NCBI RefSeq assembly: GCF_003044565.1
Contig: NZ_POXG01000001.1
Span: 434,001-498,000, forward strand
DNA length: 64,000 nt
DNA from: Neisseria sicca
Lineage (GTDB): Bacteria; Pseudomonadota; Gammaproteobacteria; Burkholderiales; Neisseriaceae
Reading direction: 5' to 3'
In this document: positions 23,513 to 32,446 of the stretch, piece by piece
Layout of the letters: each line of letters starts with the position of its first letter
How positions within the stretch are numbered: position 1 is the stretch's first letter
Notes under the pieces: generated by a model
Database searches by the model: none
What the model was told of the DNA's origin: nothing
The model's input: only the letters and a program-made list of their open reading frames with translations
Translations under genes and position numbers: made by a program

Positions 23513-24286
23513 ATGCAGTTGACGTTTGGTAGCGGCGAAGTGTTCGCCGAAATGATTACGGATGCCTATGGCAACCGTGTGCAGAACGCAACGCCCGTGC
23601 GAATCATGGGCTTGCAAGAAATGTCCGTTGACTTGTCGGCGGAATTGAAAGAGTTCTACGGTCAAAACCGCTTTGCGCTGGCTGTTGCACAAGGCAAGGT
23701 CAAAGTGTCAGGCAAATTCAAGGGCGCGTTAATCAACGGTCTCGCCCTGAATACCCTGTTTTTCGGCGCAGAATATGCAACCGGCACCATGAAAGCACTC
23801 TGGGCGGATGTAACGGGTAAAGCGATTCCAGCAAGCGGCGCATATACCGTGCAAGCAACCGCCCCTAACGGTGGTCGCTTTGTTGAAGACGCGGGCGTAA
23901 TGGGTAGCGATGGTACGGCATACGTCAAGGTCGCCAGTAATCCGACAGCCGGTCAATACATGGTGTCCGCAACAGGCTTGTACACTTTCCACGAATCGGA
24001 AAAGGGTAAGACCGTTTACCCAAGCTTTACCTATACCCAAACCATGCCGTCAGCCAAGAAACTTGAACTGACTAACTTGGCGATGGGTAATACGCCGACC
24101 TTTAAGCTGAAATACCTGACGCAGTTCAAGGGCAAAAAAGCCCTGTTGGAACTGGAAAGCGTAACCAGCGGCAAACTGGGCTTGTTCTCAACCAAAAACG
24201 ATGACTTTTCTGTCCCTGAAATCGACTTCACGGCACAAACCGATGAGGCGGGCTTTAAAGTTGGTACGTTGTGGATCCAAGAGTAA
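23513..24286 (+). CDS. Major tail (tube) protein, 257 aa
   Basis: The start is set at the ATG at 23513 with GAAAGGAAA upstream. It begins MQLTFGSGEVFAEMITDAYG and contains QEMSVDLSAELKEFYGQNRFALAVAQGKVKVSGKF, the usual tube-protein opening, then repeated beta segments and an Ig-like middle (AVMGSDGTAY-type region). It builds the tail tube on the tape measure. Confidence 0.85.
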   Translation: MQLTFGSGEVFAEMITDAYGNRVQNATPVRIMGLQEMSVDLSAELKEFYGQNRFALAVAQGKVKVSGKFKGALINGLALNTLFFGAEYATGTMKALWADVTGKAIPASGAYTVQATAPNGGRFVEDAGVMGSDGTAYVKVASNPTAGQYMVSATGLYTFHESEKGKTVYPSFTYTQTMPSAKKLELTNLAMGNTPTFKLKYLTQFKGKKALLELESVTSGKLGLFSTKNDDFSVPEIDFTAQTDEAGFKVGTLWIQE

Positions 24287-24292
24287 TCACGC

Positions 24293-24316
24293 AGACCGTC
24301 TGAAAGGGCGGTCTTT
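24293..24316 (+). terminator. Intra-operon terminator after the tail-tube gene
   Basis: AGACCG/CGGTCT stem enclosing TCTGAAAGGG, followed by TTTTTA. Confidence 0.7.
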
Positions 24317-24343
24317 TTATTTGACCTGAATTAGGAAACAAAA

Positions 24344-24673
24344 ATGACAGTACGAATTAAAGGCGTAACCGTTGAATTGAACGGCACAAATTACGTTATC
24401 CCACCTATCGCACTTGGCGCACTGGAGCAGTTGCAAGAACGTATCGGCACATTTGACGGCAACGTCCAAGACGTAAAACAAATCTCTACCGTTATCGATT
24501 GCGCCCATGCCGCCATGCGTCGGAACTATCCCGACATGACGCGTGAAGAAGTCGCCGACTTAATCGACATTGGTAACATGAATGAAGTGTTTGCCGCTGT
24601 GATGGACGTATCAGGCTTGAAACGCAAAGAACAGGAAGCCGCACAAGCGGGGGGAGTTCAGGCGGCGGACTAA
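24344..24673 (+). CDS. Tail assembly chaperone, short form, 109 aa
   Basis: Begins MTVRIKGVTVELNGTNYVI. Helical segments follow (ALEQLQERIGTF, SRVIDC-type region, MTREEVADLIDIGNMNEVFAAVM). Gene position after the tube protein and the slippery site near its end identify it as the lambda G equivalent. It ends GGVQAAD in the zero frame. Confidence 0.85.
   Translation: MTVRIKGVTVELNGTNYVIPPIALGALEQLQERIGTFDGNVQDVKQISTVIDCAHAAMRRNYPDMTREEVADLIDIGNMNEVFAAVMDVSGLKRKEQEAAQAGGVQAAD
24649..24655 (+). promoter_or_regulatory. Programmed -1 ribosomal frameshift site GGGGGGA
   Basis: In the zero frame it is read GCG-GGG-GGA, so G GGG GGA is a canonical X XXY YYZ heptamer. After a -1 slip the frame reads SSGGGLSFGAMIAHVC and joins exactly with the open frame to 24951. 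Confidence 0.85.
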
Positions 24674-24951
24674 GTTTCGGCGCGATGATTGCCCACGTCT
24701 GCGCCTCTACGGGGTGGACGTGGGACTACGTCGCCGACAACTTGGATTTGCCGCGCATACAGTATTTGAACGAGTATTGGCGCGAACATCCGCCCGTGCA
24801 TATCTTGGTAGCGTCGTACATGGGCATCAAGCCGTCGTCGGGCGTCGTACAAAGCGAAGCGGACGAAGCCGAAGCCATCAATATGTTTGGCGGTAACGAA
24901 CTGTCTGAAGACGAATTTAACGCCTTACTGAAAGCGAAAGGAATTATCTAA
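24655..24951 (+). CDS. Tail assembly chaperone, frameshifted extension (GT-like)
   Basis: Translated after a -1 slip at 24649-24655, giving a product of 104 + 98 = 202 aa from 24344. The extension contains CASTGWTWDYVADNLDLPRI and GNELSEDEFNALLKAKGII. An ATG at 24685 lies in this frame, but no good ribosome site precedes it. By analogy with lambda gpGT, the extension recruits the tube protein while the short form binds the tape measure. Confidence 0.85.
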   Translation, partial: SSGGGLSFGAMIAHVCASTGWTWDYVADNLDLPRIQYLNEYWREHPPVHILVASYMGIKPSSGVVQSEADEAEAINMFGGNELSEDEFNALLKAKGII

Positions 24952-25551
24952 ATGGGCAATGCGATTTTTCCCACGTTCCCCGGCTTGAAGTGGGGGCGGA
25001 AGAAAACGGCGGTGTGGAGTACCGGGACGCAGAAATCGGCAAGCGGTCGTGAATTGCGAACCGCTTACTACACCTACCCGCAATGGCGGTTTTCGCTGTC
25101 GTTTGAGGTGCTGCGGACAAAAGCGTCCGTCAACGAACTGGAGCAACTGGCGGGATTCTTCAATGCCCGCAAAGGCAGCTTTGAAAGTTTTTTGTACGAA
25201 GACCCGACCGATAACGCGGTAACCGACCAGCCCATCGGAAACACGGTGCAGGGCGTTACGCGTTACCAGCTTGTCCGTTCGATGGGCGGTTTTATTGAGC
25301 CTGTATTGGCAGTCAAAGAACGACCCGCCGTCAAAGTGGGCGGCGTGGCTTTGACTTATGGGCGCGATTATTCCGTTACCGATAAAGGCGTTTTGGTTTT
25401 CAACACGCCGCAAACGCCGGGTCGTCCGATTACATGGACGGGTGGTTTTTATTTCCGCGTGAGATTCACATCTGACACAGTGGATTTTGAAAACGTTTTG
25501 GGCAGCCTGTGGGCAGCCAAAAAGATTGAGTTTACGAGTGTGAAGTTATGA
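24952..25551 (+). CDS. DUF2460-family distal tail protein, 199 aa
   Basis: Begins MGNAIFPTFPGLKWGRKKT. Patterns FSLSFEVLRTKASVNELEQLAGFFNARKGSFESFLYEDP and VDFENVLGSLWAAKKIEFTSV fit the DUF2460 family found with DUF2163 and NlpC genes in siphophage and gene-transfer-agent tail tips. It should lie at the distal end of the tube. Confidence 0.88.
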   Translation: MGNAIFPTFPGLKWGRKKTAVWSTGTQKSASGRELRTAYYTYPQWRFSLSFEVLRTKASVNELEQLAGFFNARKGSFESFLYEDPTDNAVTDQPIGNTVQGVTRYQLVRSMGGFIEPVLAVKERPAVKVGGVALTYGRDYSVTDKGVLVFNTPQTPGRPITWTGGFYFRVRFTSDTVDFENVLGSLWAAKKIEFTSVKL

Positions 25552-26834
25552 AGACAGCGACAAAAGAACTGATTGACTTGCTACACGGTAGCGACGAGTT
25601 TCAGATGGCGGATTTGTACACCATCACGCTTTCTGGCGGGCAGGTGCTGCGCCATACCAGCGCAGATATGCCCGTCGTTTGGGATGGGCAGACCTACGAA
25701 GCGCATAAGCTGATTATCAAGCGCGGGGCAACCCGTATCGCTGTCGGCTTGGACGTGGATTCCAACACACTGCAAATCGCCTCCGACCCTGATTACAGGC
25801 TTGAGGGATTGCAATGGGCTGAAGCTGCTTTGGGCGGCGTGTTGGACGGCGCGCGGGTCAAGATAGACCGCGTTTTCTTTGGCGTCGGTGCGTCATCTAT
25901 TGGCAATATGGTTGAGGACGCAAACACCGTCTTAGAGGTTTCTGGCGTGAATCGAACCGAGACAAAAACGCTGCAAGTTCGTGGCGATTTACCGAATGAA
26001 TTTGTCTTGTCATGCGACATCGCGCTTGAAAACGCAACGTCAATCTATGGCAAGCCCTACCCGCGAATCGGTGCTGAATTGTCTGTTACCTATACGGACA
26101 ATTCCGTCGGCTATTTTAGCTGCTGGTACGAAGATGCGGTCAGCGGTAGTACAAAAACGCTGTCTGAGCGCATTTCGGCAAAACATGAAATCCCCGCAGG
26201 TAAGACGGTCAAGGAAATACGCAGCCTGATTATACAGGCGCGGTATCAAACGTCCGATTCCATTCGGATTTCGGGTGTTGATTTACGGTCGGCTGCCGAT
26301 GTTGACGGCTCTCTTGCCGAACTTCGCCCTGTCGGTGCTGTGAATATCTTTTCCGGTCGCGTGTCGGACGTATCGGGTAGCAGGTCGTCTGTAAAGGTTG
26401 ACGTCAAATCAGACATCGAGCTTTTGAACGTATCAAGCCCGCGCAACATCTATCAAGCGGGCTGCATGAGGACGCTCTATGACGAGGGCTGTAAAGTCAA
26501 CCGCGAGAAATTCACGGTGGACGGTCGTGTAACGGAAAACAGCCAAACAGGCAATGCGCTGAAACACAATCTGACGCAGCCTGACGGGTGGTTTTCGCAG
26601 GGCGTGATTAAGTTTACGAGCGGGCGAAACGCAGGCTTGAGCAGGACGGTCAAGGTGCATAGCGGCAATACGTTCGAGTTTGCCCTACGCCTACCCTATC
26701 CGCCGCAAGCGGGCGATGTGTTTAAGGTTTATCCCGGCTGCAATAAGCGTCAGGATACCTGTAAAAACAAATTCAATAACATCGTGCATTTTCGCGGATT
26801 CCCGTATATCCCGTCTGCTGACACGGTGGTTTAA
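25548..26834 (+). CDS. DUF2163/BR0599-family tail protein with inserted module, 428 aa
   Basis: The N-terminal part (about 1-115: ATKELIDLLHG, GARVKIDRVFF) and the C-terminal part (about 260-428: YQAGCMRTLYDEGC, CKNKFNNIVHFRGFPYIP) match the DUF2163/BR0599 tail protein. Residues about 140-250 are an extra module (CDIALENATSIYGKPYPRIG ... IIQARYQTSDSIRI) nearly repeated in the J-like protein at 31069-31360. ATGA overlap with the previous gene. Confidence 0.9.
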   Translation: MKTATKELIDLLHGSDEFQMADLYTITLSGGQVLRHTSADMPVVWDGQTYEAHKLIIKRGATRIAVGLDVDSNTLQIASDPDYRLEGLQWAEAALGGVLDGARVKIDRVFFGVGASSIGNMVEDANTVLEVSGVNRTETKTLQVRGDLPNEFVLSCDIALENATSIYGKPYPRIGAELSVTYTDNSVGYFSCWYEDAVSGSTKTLSERISAKHEIPAGKTVKEIRSLIIQARYQTSDSIRISGVDLRSAADVDGSLAELRPVGAVNIFSGRVSDVSGSRSSVKVDVKSDIELLNVSSPRNIYQAGCMRTLYDEGCKVNREKFTVDGRVTENSQTGNALKHNLTQPDGWFSQGVIKFTSGRNAGLSRTVKVHSGNTFEFALRLPYPPQAGDVFKVYPGCNKRQDTCKNKFNNIVHFRGFPYIPSADTVV

Positions 26835-26847
26835 GAGGTCGTCTGAA

Positions 26848-27279
26848 ATGGATTTGCGAGAACAAATCATCGAAGAGGCGCGGTCATGGCTTGGTACGCC
26901 CTATCATCATTTCGCAATGGTCAAGGGCGCGGGTGTGGATTGCGCCATGTTGCTTGTCGGAGTTTACGGCGCGGTCGGCATCGTCCCCGATGACTTCACG
27001 CCGCCCAAATATTCCCGCGACTGGCACCTGCACCGCGACACAGAGCGGTATTTAGAGGTCATTGCCAAGTTTTGCAAAGAGACGGACGATCCGAAGCCCG
27101 GCGACATTGCCATGTGGAAGTTCGGGCGCACGTTTAGCCATTCCGCCATCGTGGCGGGCGACGGCAAGATTATTCACAGCTACATCGGGCGCGGTGTGGT
27201 TTTGGACGACATCAATCAGCCCGAACTTTCAGGGCGTGATATGAAATTTTTTACGTTGGAGGCATTGAATGAACATTGA
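26848..27279 (+). CDS. NlpC/P60-family tail peptidase, 143 aa
   Basis: The start is set at the ATG at 26848, right after a DUS whose AGAGG can serve as ribosome site. NlpC/P60 signatures are WLGTPYHHFAMVKGAGVDCAML with the catalytic Cys, and FSHSAIVAGDGKIIHSY with the His. It probably cleaves peptidoglycan during assembly or entry. Its end overlaps the next gene by 11 nt. Confidence 0.93.
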   Translation: MDLREQIIEEARSWLGTPYHHFAMVKGAGVDCAMLLVGVYGAVGIVPDDFTPPKYSRDWHLHRDTERYLEVIAKFCKETDDPKPGDIAMWKFGRTFSHSAIVAGDGKIIHSYIGRGVVLDDINQPELSGRDMKFFTLEALNEH

Positions 27280-27820
27280 AGTATCAGCCTACGGTCTGGG
27301 TGGTGGTCGCAGTGGCGGTAGTGGTGGTAGTGGCGGCGGCAGTTATGACGACACGGCAATCAAACAGGAATTGGCACGAGTCAGACAGGCGGTGGCAGCC
27401 TTGCCGAGCGGCGCATCGTATGACGACGCCGAAATCAAAAAAGAACTGGAAGCCGTCAAGAAGCAACTTTCTGACCTGCCTAAGGGCGGGGGTGCAACAT
27501 ACGACGACAGCGACTTGCGAAAACAGCTTGCCGCCGCTGTGGCGCGTATCGATGAAATTGCCGACACCCGCAAAGAGTATCAGGCGGCGTATGTCGCGCG
27601 GGCGGACTTCCTGACAAATCCCGCAAACAATGAATTTATGACGGTCAAGTTCAAAAAACCGTTCAGCAAAAAGCCGTTTGTTAAAGTGACTTTGGATTTA
27701 GTGACTGCACAAGCGAGAATTTCGTATCAGGGCAATGCAACAGAAACAGGCTTTGATATTGCAACCAACTACGCAGGCTCTTTGCTTGGCTTGTGGTACG
27801 AGGCGCATTTAGTAGATTGA
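27269..27820 (+). CDS. Gly-linker tail protein with YDD repeats, 183 aa
   Basis: After MNIEVSAYGLGGG comes a Gly/Ser linker and three similar helical units beginning SYDDTAIKQEL, SYDDAEIKKEL and TYDDSDLRKQL, then a beta-rich C-terminal domain. It may form a trimeric stalk at the tail tip. No family is recognised. Confidence 0.75.
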   Translation: MNIEVSAYGLGGGRSGGSGGSGGGSYDDTAIKQELARVRQAVAALPSGASYDDAEIKKELEAVKKQLSDLPKGGGATYDDSDLRKQLAAAVARIDEIADTRKEYQAAYVARADFLTNPANNEFMTVKFKKPFSKKPFVKVTLDLVTAQARISYQGNATETGFDIATNYAGSLLGLWYEAHLVD

Positions 27821-27836
27821 TATTTAGAGGTTTTCT

Positions 27837-30800
27837 ATGGGCGGTAAATCATCAACCATTACATCGGCAGAAGAACGGATTTTATCGTTACAGGTACAAC
27901 AGTCGTCGCAAGGGCTTACCCTGCCTGTCATCTACGGCAGAACCCGTGTAGCCGGAAACCTGATTTGGTACGGCGACTTTGTTACCATAGAAAACAAAAC
28001 CACAACACAGCAAGGCGGCAAAGGCGGCGGCGGTGTGAAGCAAGTCGATATTGCTTACACCTACGAAGCCGCCGTCATGCTTGCTCTATGTGAGGGCGAA
28101 ATTCAAGGCGTCGGTCGTATTTGGCGCGATAAGGAAAAGTTCGACTCGCTGGCACAGTTGCGTCTGACGCTTATGCGCGGCGGCGACGAGCAGCCATTAT
28201 GGACGCATTTGGCGCAGGCGAAGCACCAAAACCAAGCCTTGAACTATTCCGGCACCGCCTACCTATGCAGCCCAAACTACGAACTGACGAAATCCGCGCA
28301 GATTTATCAGCATAATTTCGAGGTCATCGGCAAGCTGGGCTACTCAGGCAACATCCCTGACGCAAACCCGCGCGATATTATCCGAGACCTGCTGACGAAC
28401 CAACGCTATGGCTGCGGATTCCCCGTTGACAGCATTGGCGACACCGACCGATACAGCAATTATTGCCGCGCGGTCGGTATTTTTCTAAGCCCCGCCTACA
28501 CGGAACAGGGCGAGGCGCAACGGAACATTTCCGAACTGCTGGAACAGACCAACAGCGCAGCGGTGTTTTCGCAAGGTCGTCTGAAAATCGTCCCTTACGG
28601 CGACGGCAATTATTCAGGTAACGGCGCGGCATATGTTGCCGATAACAAGGCATTATACGACCTGACAGATGACGATTTTATCGTTTCAGGCGCGGAAGAC
28701 CCTGTAAGCGTCGAGCGCAAAACCAATGCCGATGCGTTTAACCAAGTCCAAGTCGAGTATCTCGACCGCGATAATGACTACAACGTCGCCATCGCCGAAG
28801 TGAAAGACCAGGCAAATATCGAGCAGTACGGATTGCGCCCAAAAGAAGCCGTCAAAATGCACGGCATTTGCGACGGCAAGGTAGCGCAAAAGGTAGCCCA
28901 ACAACTGCTGCAACGCGCCCTGTACGTCCGCAACGAATATGAGTTTAAGCTGGGTTGGAAATATTGCCTGCTTGAGCCGATGGATATCGTAACGCTGACT
29001 GACGCAGGGCTTGGCTTGAATAAAACGCCCGTCCGAATCACGGAAATTGAAGAGGATGAAGAGGGTGTCCTCTCTATCAAGGCAGAAGACTACCCTGTCG
29101 GCGTTCACACTGTATCTGAATACCCGACGCAGCCGTCTTTGGGTTATTCGGCTGACTACAATGTTTCGCCGGGTAACGCCCATGCGCCCGTTATTTTTGA
29201 AGCACCGTTGCAACTGACAGGCGGCGAGCCGCAAATTTGGATGGCGACGGCGGGCGGCGATATGTGGGGCGGTGCTGAAGTGTGGGTGTCAACCGACGGC
29301 GACAGCTACACGCGCGTCGGCGCAGTCAATCACAAAGCGCGTTTCGGCTCTTTGACTGCTGCTTTGCCGAATGGTGCGGTTTTCGACCGTACCAACACTC
29401 TGAACGTGGAAATATCCGCAGGTCAAATGACAGGCGGTACGGAGCAGGACAGCCGCGATTTGCTGACATTGTGCTACGTTGACGGCGAATTTCTGGCATA
29501 CGCCAATGCCGAACTGAAAGGCGTGGGTCGTTACACACTGGGCAACCTGACACGCGGCGCGTATGGCTCTGCTATTGACAGCCATGCGGCGGGTAGTAGG
29601 TTCGCGCGTATTGACGAAGCATTGTTCAAGTATGCCGTTCCGCGTAACTGGATTGGTCGCACGGTTTGGGTCAAACTGGTTTCGTACAACGTTTTCAGCG
29701 GCGGCATACAGGATTTGTCATCTGTTCCTGCGTATTCCTACACCATCAAGGGCGCACCGCTGGGGCAGATTCAAAACCTACGCCTGACATCATCTTGGGC
29801 ATACGGCAAAGAAGCCGTTATCGCTTGGGATAAGTTGGATGGGGCAGACACCTACGACGTGGAAATCTACGCAGGCAACAGCCAACGCCGTTTGCGCCAA
29901 GTCAGCGGTATTGTGGACAACAGCTACACCTACACTCAGGCGGATATGAGAGCCGACGGCGGGCAGGTGCGTGATGTTGTTTTCAAGGTTCGAGGACGTG
30001 CCGTTACCGGCAAAACAGGCAACTGGGCGCAAATCGCGGCGCAAAATCCGCAACTGCAAGAATTGCAAGGCATTTCCGTTGACAGCGGTTTGAAGCAGGC
30101 GTTTTTTACCTGTCAAAAACCTGCCGAAGAGGATTTCGCAGGCATTATCGTTTGGGTGTCTGAAAACGCAGCCGTACCGACCATAGAAGCAAACAAAGTC
30201 TATGACGGCGCGGAAACGTTTGTAACCATCGCCAAATGCAACGGTAATCCGCTTGAGAAAGGGAAGACCTATCATCTACGCGCGGCAGGCTATGACAGCT
30301 TCGGCAAAGACGCCTTGAAAATCAGCAACAGCGTGTCTTTTACCGTCTATGACGTAAATACGACCGACCTGTCAGAAAGCAATCTGAACAAGGCTTTGCG
30401 CGACAAAATCGCCCTGATAGACGGCAACGGCGCGGGAAGTGTAAACGCACGAATCGCAGCCGAAGCACAGGCACGGGCAGCGGTCGCCCGCACGGCAGAA
30501 GACGCAAAAGCCGCAGCGAAAAAAGCTGCAGACGACCTGACTGCAAAAGCCGCTGAACTTGGAAACAAGGTAGCAGCAGTCGAGCGAGTGAATAACGAAC
30601 AGGCGCAGCAAATCAGGACGGTTACAGCAGCGCAAGGCACGACCGCCGCAGGCTTGGAGGCTGAAAAGAAAGCACGGGCAGACGGCGACAGGGCAGAAGC
30701 TGCGGCGCGTGAAACGTTGGCGGGTCGTGTATCTACGGCTGAGGGCAACATCACACGCGAGACACAGGCGCGGGTTACAGCAATTAACGCCCAAACCGCC

Positions 30801-32099
30801 GCAACGGAAGCCCTGAAAACACGGGTCGGCAATACTGAAAGCAGTATCACAGCATTGCGCGAAACCGTTAATCAGAAAGACAGTGCGAGGTCGTCTGAAA
30901 TCCAAACGCTGACCGCGAAGATTGACGGCGTTTCGGTTGGTGGACGCAACTACGCCCTATCAACAGGAACGCCCGGCAAAGTGCTGACAGTGAGCGGGAA
31001 TAATCAGACCAAGAACGTCACCATCGACGTTTCGTCTGCTTTGGAACTGAAGCAAGGCGACAATCTGATTATCTCGTGTGACATCGAACTAACAAACGCT
31101 ACATCGCCATACGGCAAACCATATCCACGAATCGGCGCGGAATTTTCCGTGACCTATGCCGACAACTCAATCGGTTATTTTGCTGCATGGTACGAAGAGG
31201 CGATAAACGGCACGACCAAAACACTGAAGCAGCGGCTTGTTGCCAAGCACACGGTCGCTAAAGAGGTTAAGGCACTGCGCAACATCATCGTTCAAGCACG
31301 ATACCAAACATCGGAATCCATCAAGGTTTCCAATGTGAAGCTGGAGCGCGGAACGGTGGCAACCGATTGGACGCCCGCCCCTGAAGACAACGACGGTTTA
31401 CAGGAAATCCGCAGCACGGTTCAGGTAGTTCAGACGACCTTAACCAAAGCGACAGGCGACATCAAATCGCTTGGCGAACGTATCACGACGGTACAGTCAA
31501 CCGCTGACGGTAATAAGGCGACGGTACAAGCCCACGCGAAAAGCATCAACGGCTTGGAAGCGCAGTACACGGTCAAGGTTGACGTTAACGGTAAGGTGGC
31601 GGGCTACGGCTTGGCAACCACGCCGAAAAACGGCACGCCTGAAAGTAAGTTTATTGTGAATGCCGACCGTTTCGGTATCGGCGCACCGGGCAAAGCCGAC
31701 GTTTTCCCGTTTACGGTTGATACGCGTCAAAACCGCGTCGGCGTGAACGGCGAGCTGGTGGTAAACGGCAAGGCGATTGTCGATAAGCTGAACGCCGGGG
31801 ATATTCACGGCGACAAAATCACGGCAAACACGTTGAACGCAAACCGCCTGAAAGCTGGAAGCATCACGGCGCGGGAAATCGGCGTTGATAAGTTGTCGGC
31901 AATATCCGCCAATATGGGTGATATTCGTGGTGGGCGGATGGATTTGGGCAATGGTCGTTTTGTCGTGGAAAATAACGGCGATGTCTCCTTGTCATCATCT
32001 AGCGGGCAGGTTGGGATGAAGCTGAAAAACGAACGGCTTACCGTATATGATACAAGGGGTTATTTACGGGTGATTGTGGGATATAAAGGAAATTCCTGA
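27837..32099 (+). CDS. Tail tip/host-specificity protein (J-like), 1420 aa
   Basis: The largest gene. The N-terminal ~450 residues resemble central tail proteins (QGLTLPVIYGRTRVAGNLIWYG, YEAAVMLALCEGEIQGVGRIW). Fibronectin-like repeats follow in the middle, then an Ala/Lys/Glu coiled coil (about 860-1020), a GGRNYALSTG...DWTPAPED carbohydrate-binding-like module (about 1035-1185), and a C-terminal helical/beta fibre end. The module at 31069-31360 is shared with the DUF2163 protein. It should contact the receptor. Confidence 0.92.
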   Translation: MGGKSSTITSAEERILSLQVQQSSQGLTLPVIYGRTRVAGNLIWYGDFVTIENKTTTQQGGKGGGGVKQVDIAYTYEAAVMLALCEGEIQGVGRIWRDKEKFDSLAQLRLTLMRGGDEQPLWTHLAQAKHQNQALNYSGTAYLCSPNYELTKSAQIYQHNFEVIGKLGYSGNIPDANPRDIIRDLLTNQRYGCGFPVDSIGDTDRYSNYCRAVGIFLSPAYTEQGEAQRNISELLEQTNSAAVFSQGRLKIVPYGDGNYSGNGAAYVADNKALYDLTDDDFIVSGAEDPVSVERKTNADAFNQVQVEYLDRDNDYNVAIAEVKDQANIEQYGLRPKEAVKMHGICDGKVAQKVAQQLLQRALYVRNEYEFKLGWKYCLLEPMDIVTLTDAGLGLNKTPVRITEIEEDEEGVLSIKAEDYPVGVHTVSEYPTQPSLGYSADYNVSPGNAHAPVIFEAPLQLTGGEPQIWMATAGGDMWGGAEVWVSTDGDSYTRVGAVNHKARFGSLTAALPNGAVFDRTNTLNVEISAGQMTGGTEQDSRDLLTLCYVDGEFLAYANAELKGVGRYTLGNLTRGAYGSAIDSHAAGSRFARIDEALFKYAVPRNWIGRTVWVKLVSYNVFSGGIQDLSSVPAYSYTIKGAPLGQIQNLRLTSSWAYGKEAVIAWDKLDGADTYDVEIYAGNSQRRLRQVSGIVDNSYTYTQADMRADGGQVRDVVFKVRGRAVTGKTGNWAQIAAQNPQLQELQGISVDSGLKQAFFTCQKPAEEDFAGIIVWVSENAAVPTIEANKVYDGAETFVTIAKCNGNPLEKGKTYHLRAAGYDSFGKDALKISNSVSFTVYDVNTTDLSESNLNKALRDKIALIDGNGAGSVNARIAAEAQARAAVARTAEDAKAAAKKAADDLTAKAAELGNKVAAVERVNNEQAQQIRTVTAAQGTTAAGLEAEKKARADGDRAEAAARETLAGRVSTAEGNITRETQARVTAINAQTAATEALKTRVGNTESSITALRETVNQKDSARSSEIQTLTAKIDGVSVGGRNYALSTGTPGKVLTVSGNNQTKNVTIDVSSALELKQGDNLIISCDIELTNATSPYGKPYPRIGAEFSVTYADNSIGYFAAWYEEAINGTTKTLKQRLVAKHTVAKEVKALRNIIVQARYQTSESIKVSNVKLERGTVATDWTPAPEDNDGLQEIRSTVQVVQTTLTKATGDIKSLGERITTVQSTADGNKATVQAHAKSINGLEAQYTVKVDVNGKVAGYGLATTPKNGTPESKFIVNADRFGIGAPGKADVFPFTVDTRQNRVGVNGELVVNGKAIVDKLNAGDIHGDKITANTLNANRLKAGSITAREIGVDKLSAISANMGDIRGGRMDLGNGRFVVENNGDVSLSSSSGQVGMKLKNERLTVYDTRGYLRVIVGYKGNS

Positions 32100-32446
32100 T
32101 GGATTATGGCTTGTTTTGCTTTGACAAAGATGGCAACCCCATTGATGTAAACTTGGACGCCAGCTTGATTGTGGAGGGGGTTTTGTTTTTGGGAAACGCC
32201 CCATCGGGGTTAATTGCTTTGGATATGTTGTTTCCACGCCGCAATTTTTTCAAAGGGATTTTCCTGATGCCCCAATCTCACGCGATCGGTAACTGGGAAA
32301 CCGAATATTTGAGTATATCAAAGTTGCAAAACGGCACATTGCAATGGGTACATTCTTTTTATCATAAACGCCTTTTCGGCGATAGGTTTATTACCCATTG
32401 CGGTGCTTTTGCGGGTAGGAGTTTGTTATATGGTTACTTCAACTGA
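32099..32446 (+). CDS. Small tail-fibre-type protein, 115 aa
   Basis: Begins MDYGLFCFDKDGNPIDVNLD; this opening resembles that of the next gene (DWGFAIYNEAGVD), a motif common in phage tip-associated fibre proteins. It overlaps J by one base and the next gene by 17 nt. The region is AT-richer than the rest of the late operon. Receptor role inferred. Confidence 0.65.
   Translation: MDYGLFCFDKDGNPIDVNLDASLIVEGVLFLGNAPSGLIALDMLFPRRNFFKGIFLMPQSHAIGNWETEYLSISKLQNGTLQWVHSFYHKRLFGDRFITHCGAFAGRSLLYGYFN

Noticed and set aside
24685..24951. Separate 88-residue gene starting at the ATG at 24685
   Set aside because: No ribosome site; the slippery heptamer and perfectly joined -1 frame explain it better as an extension.
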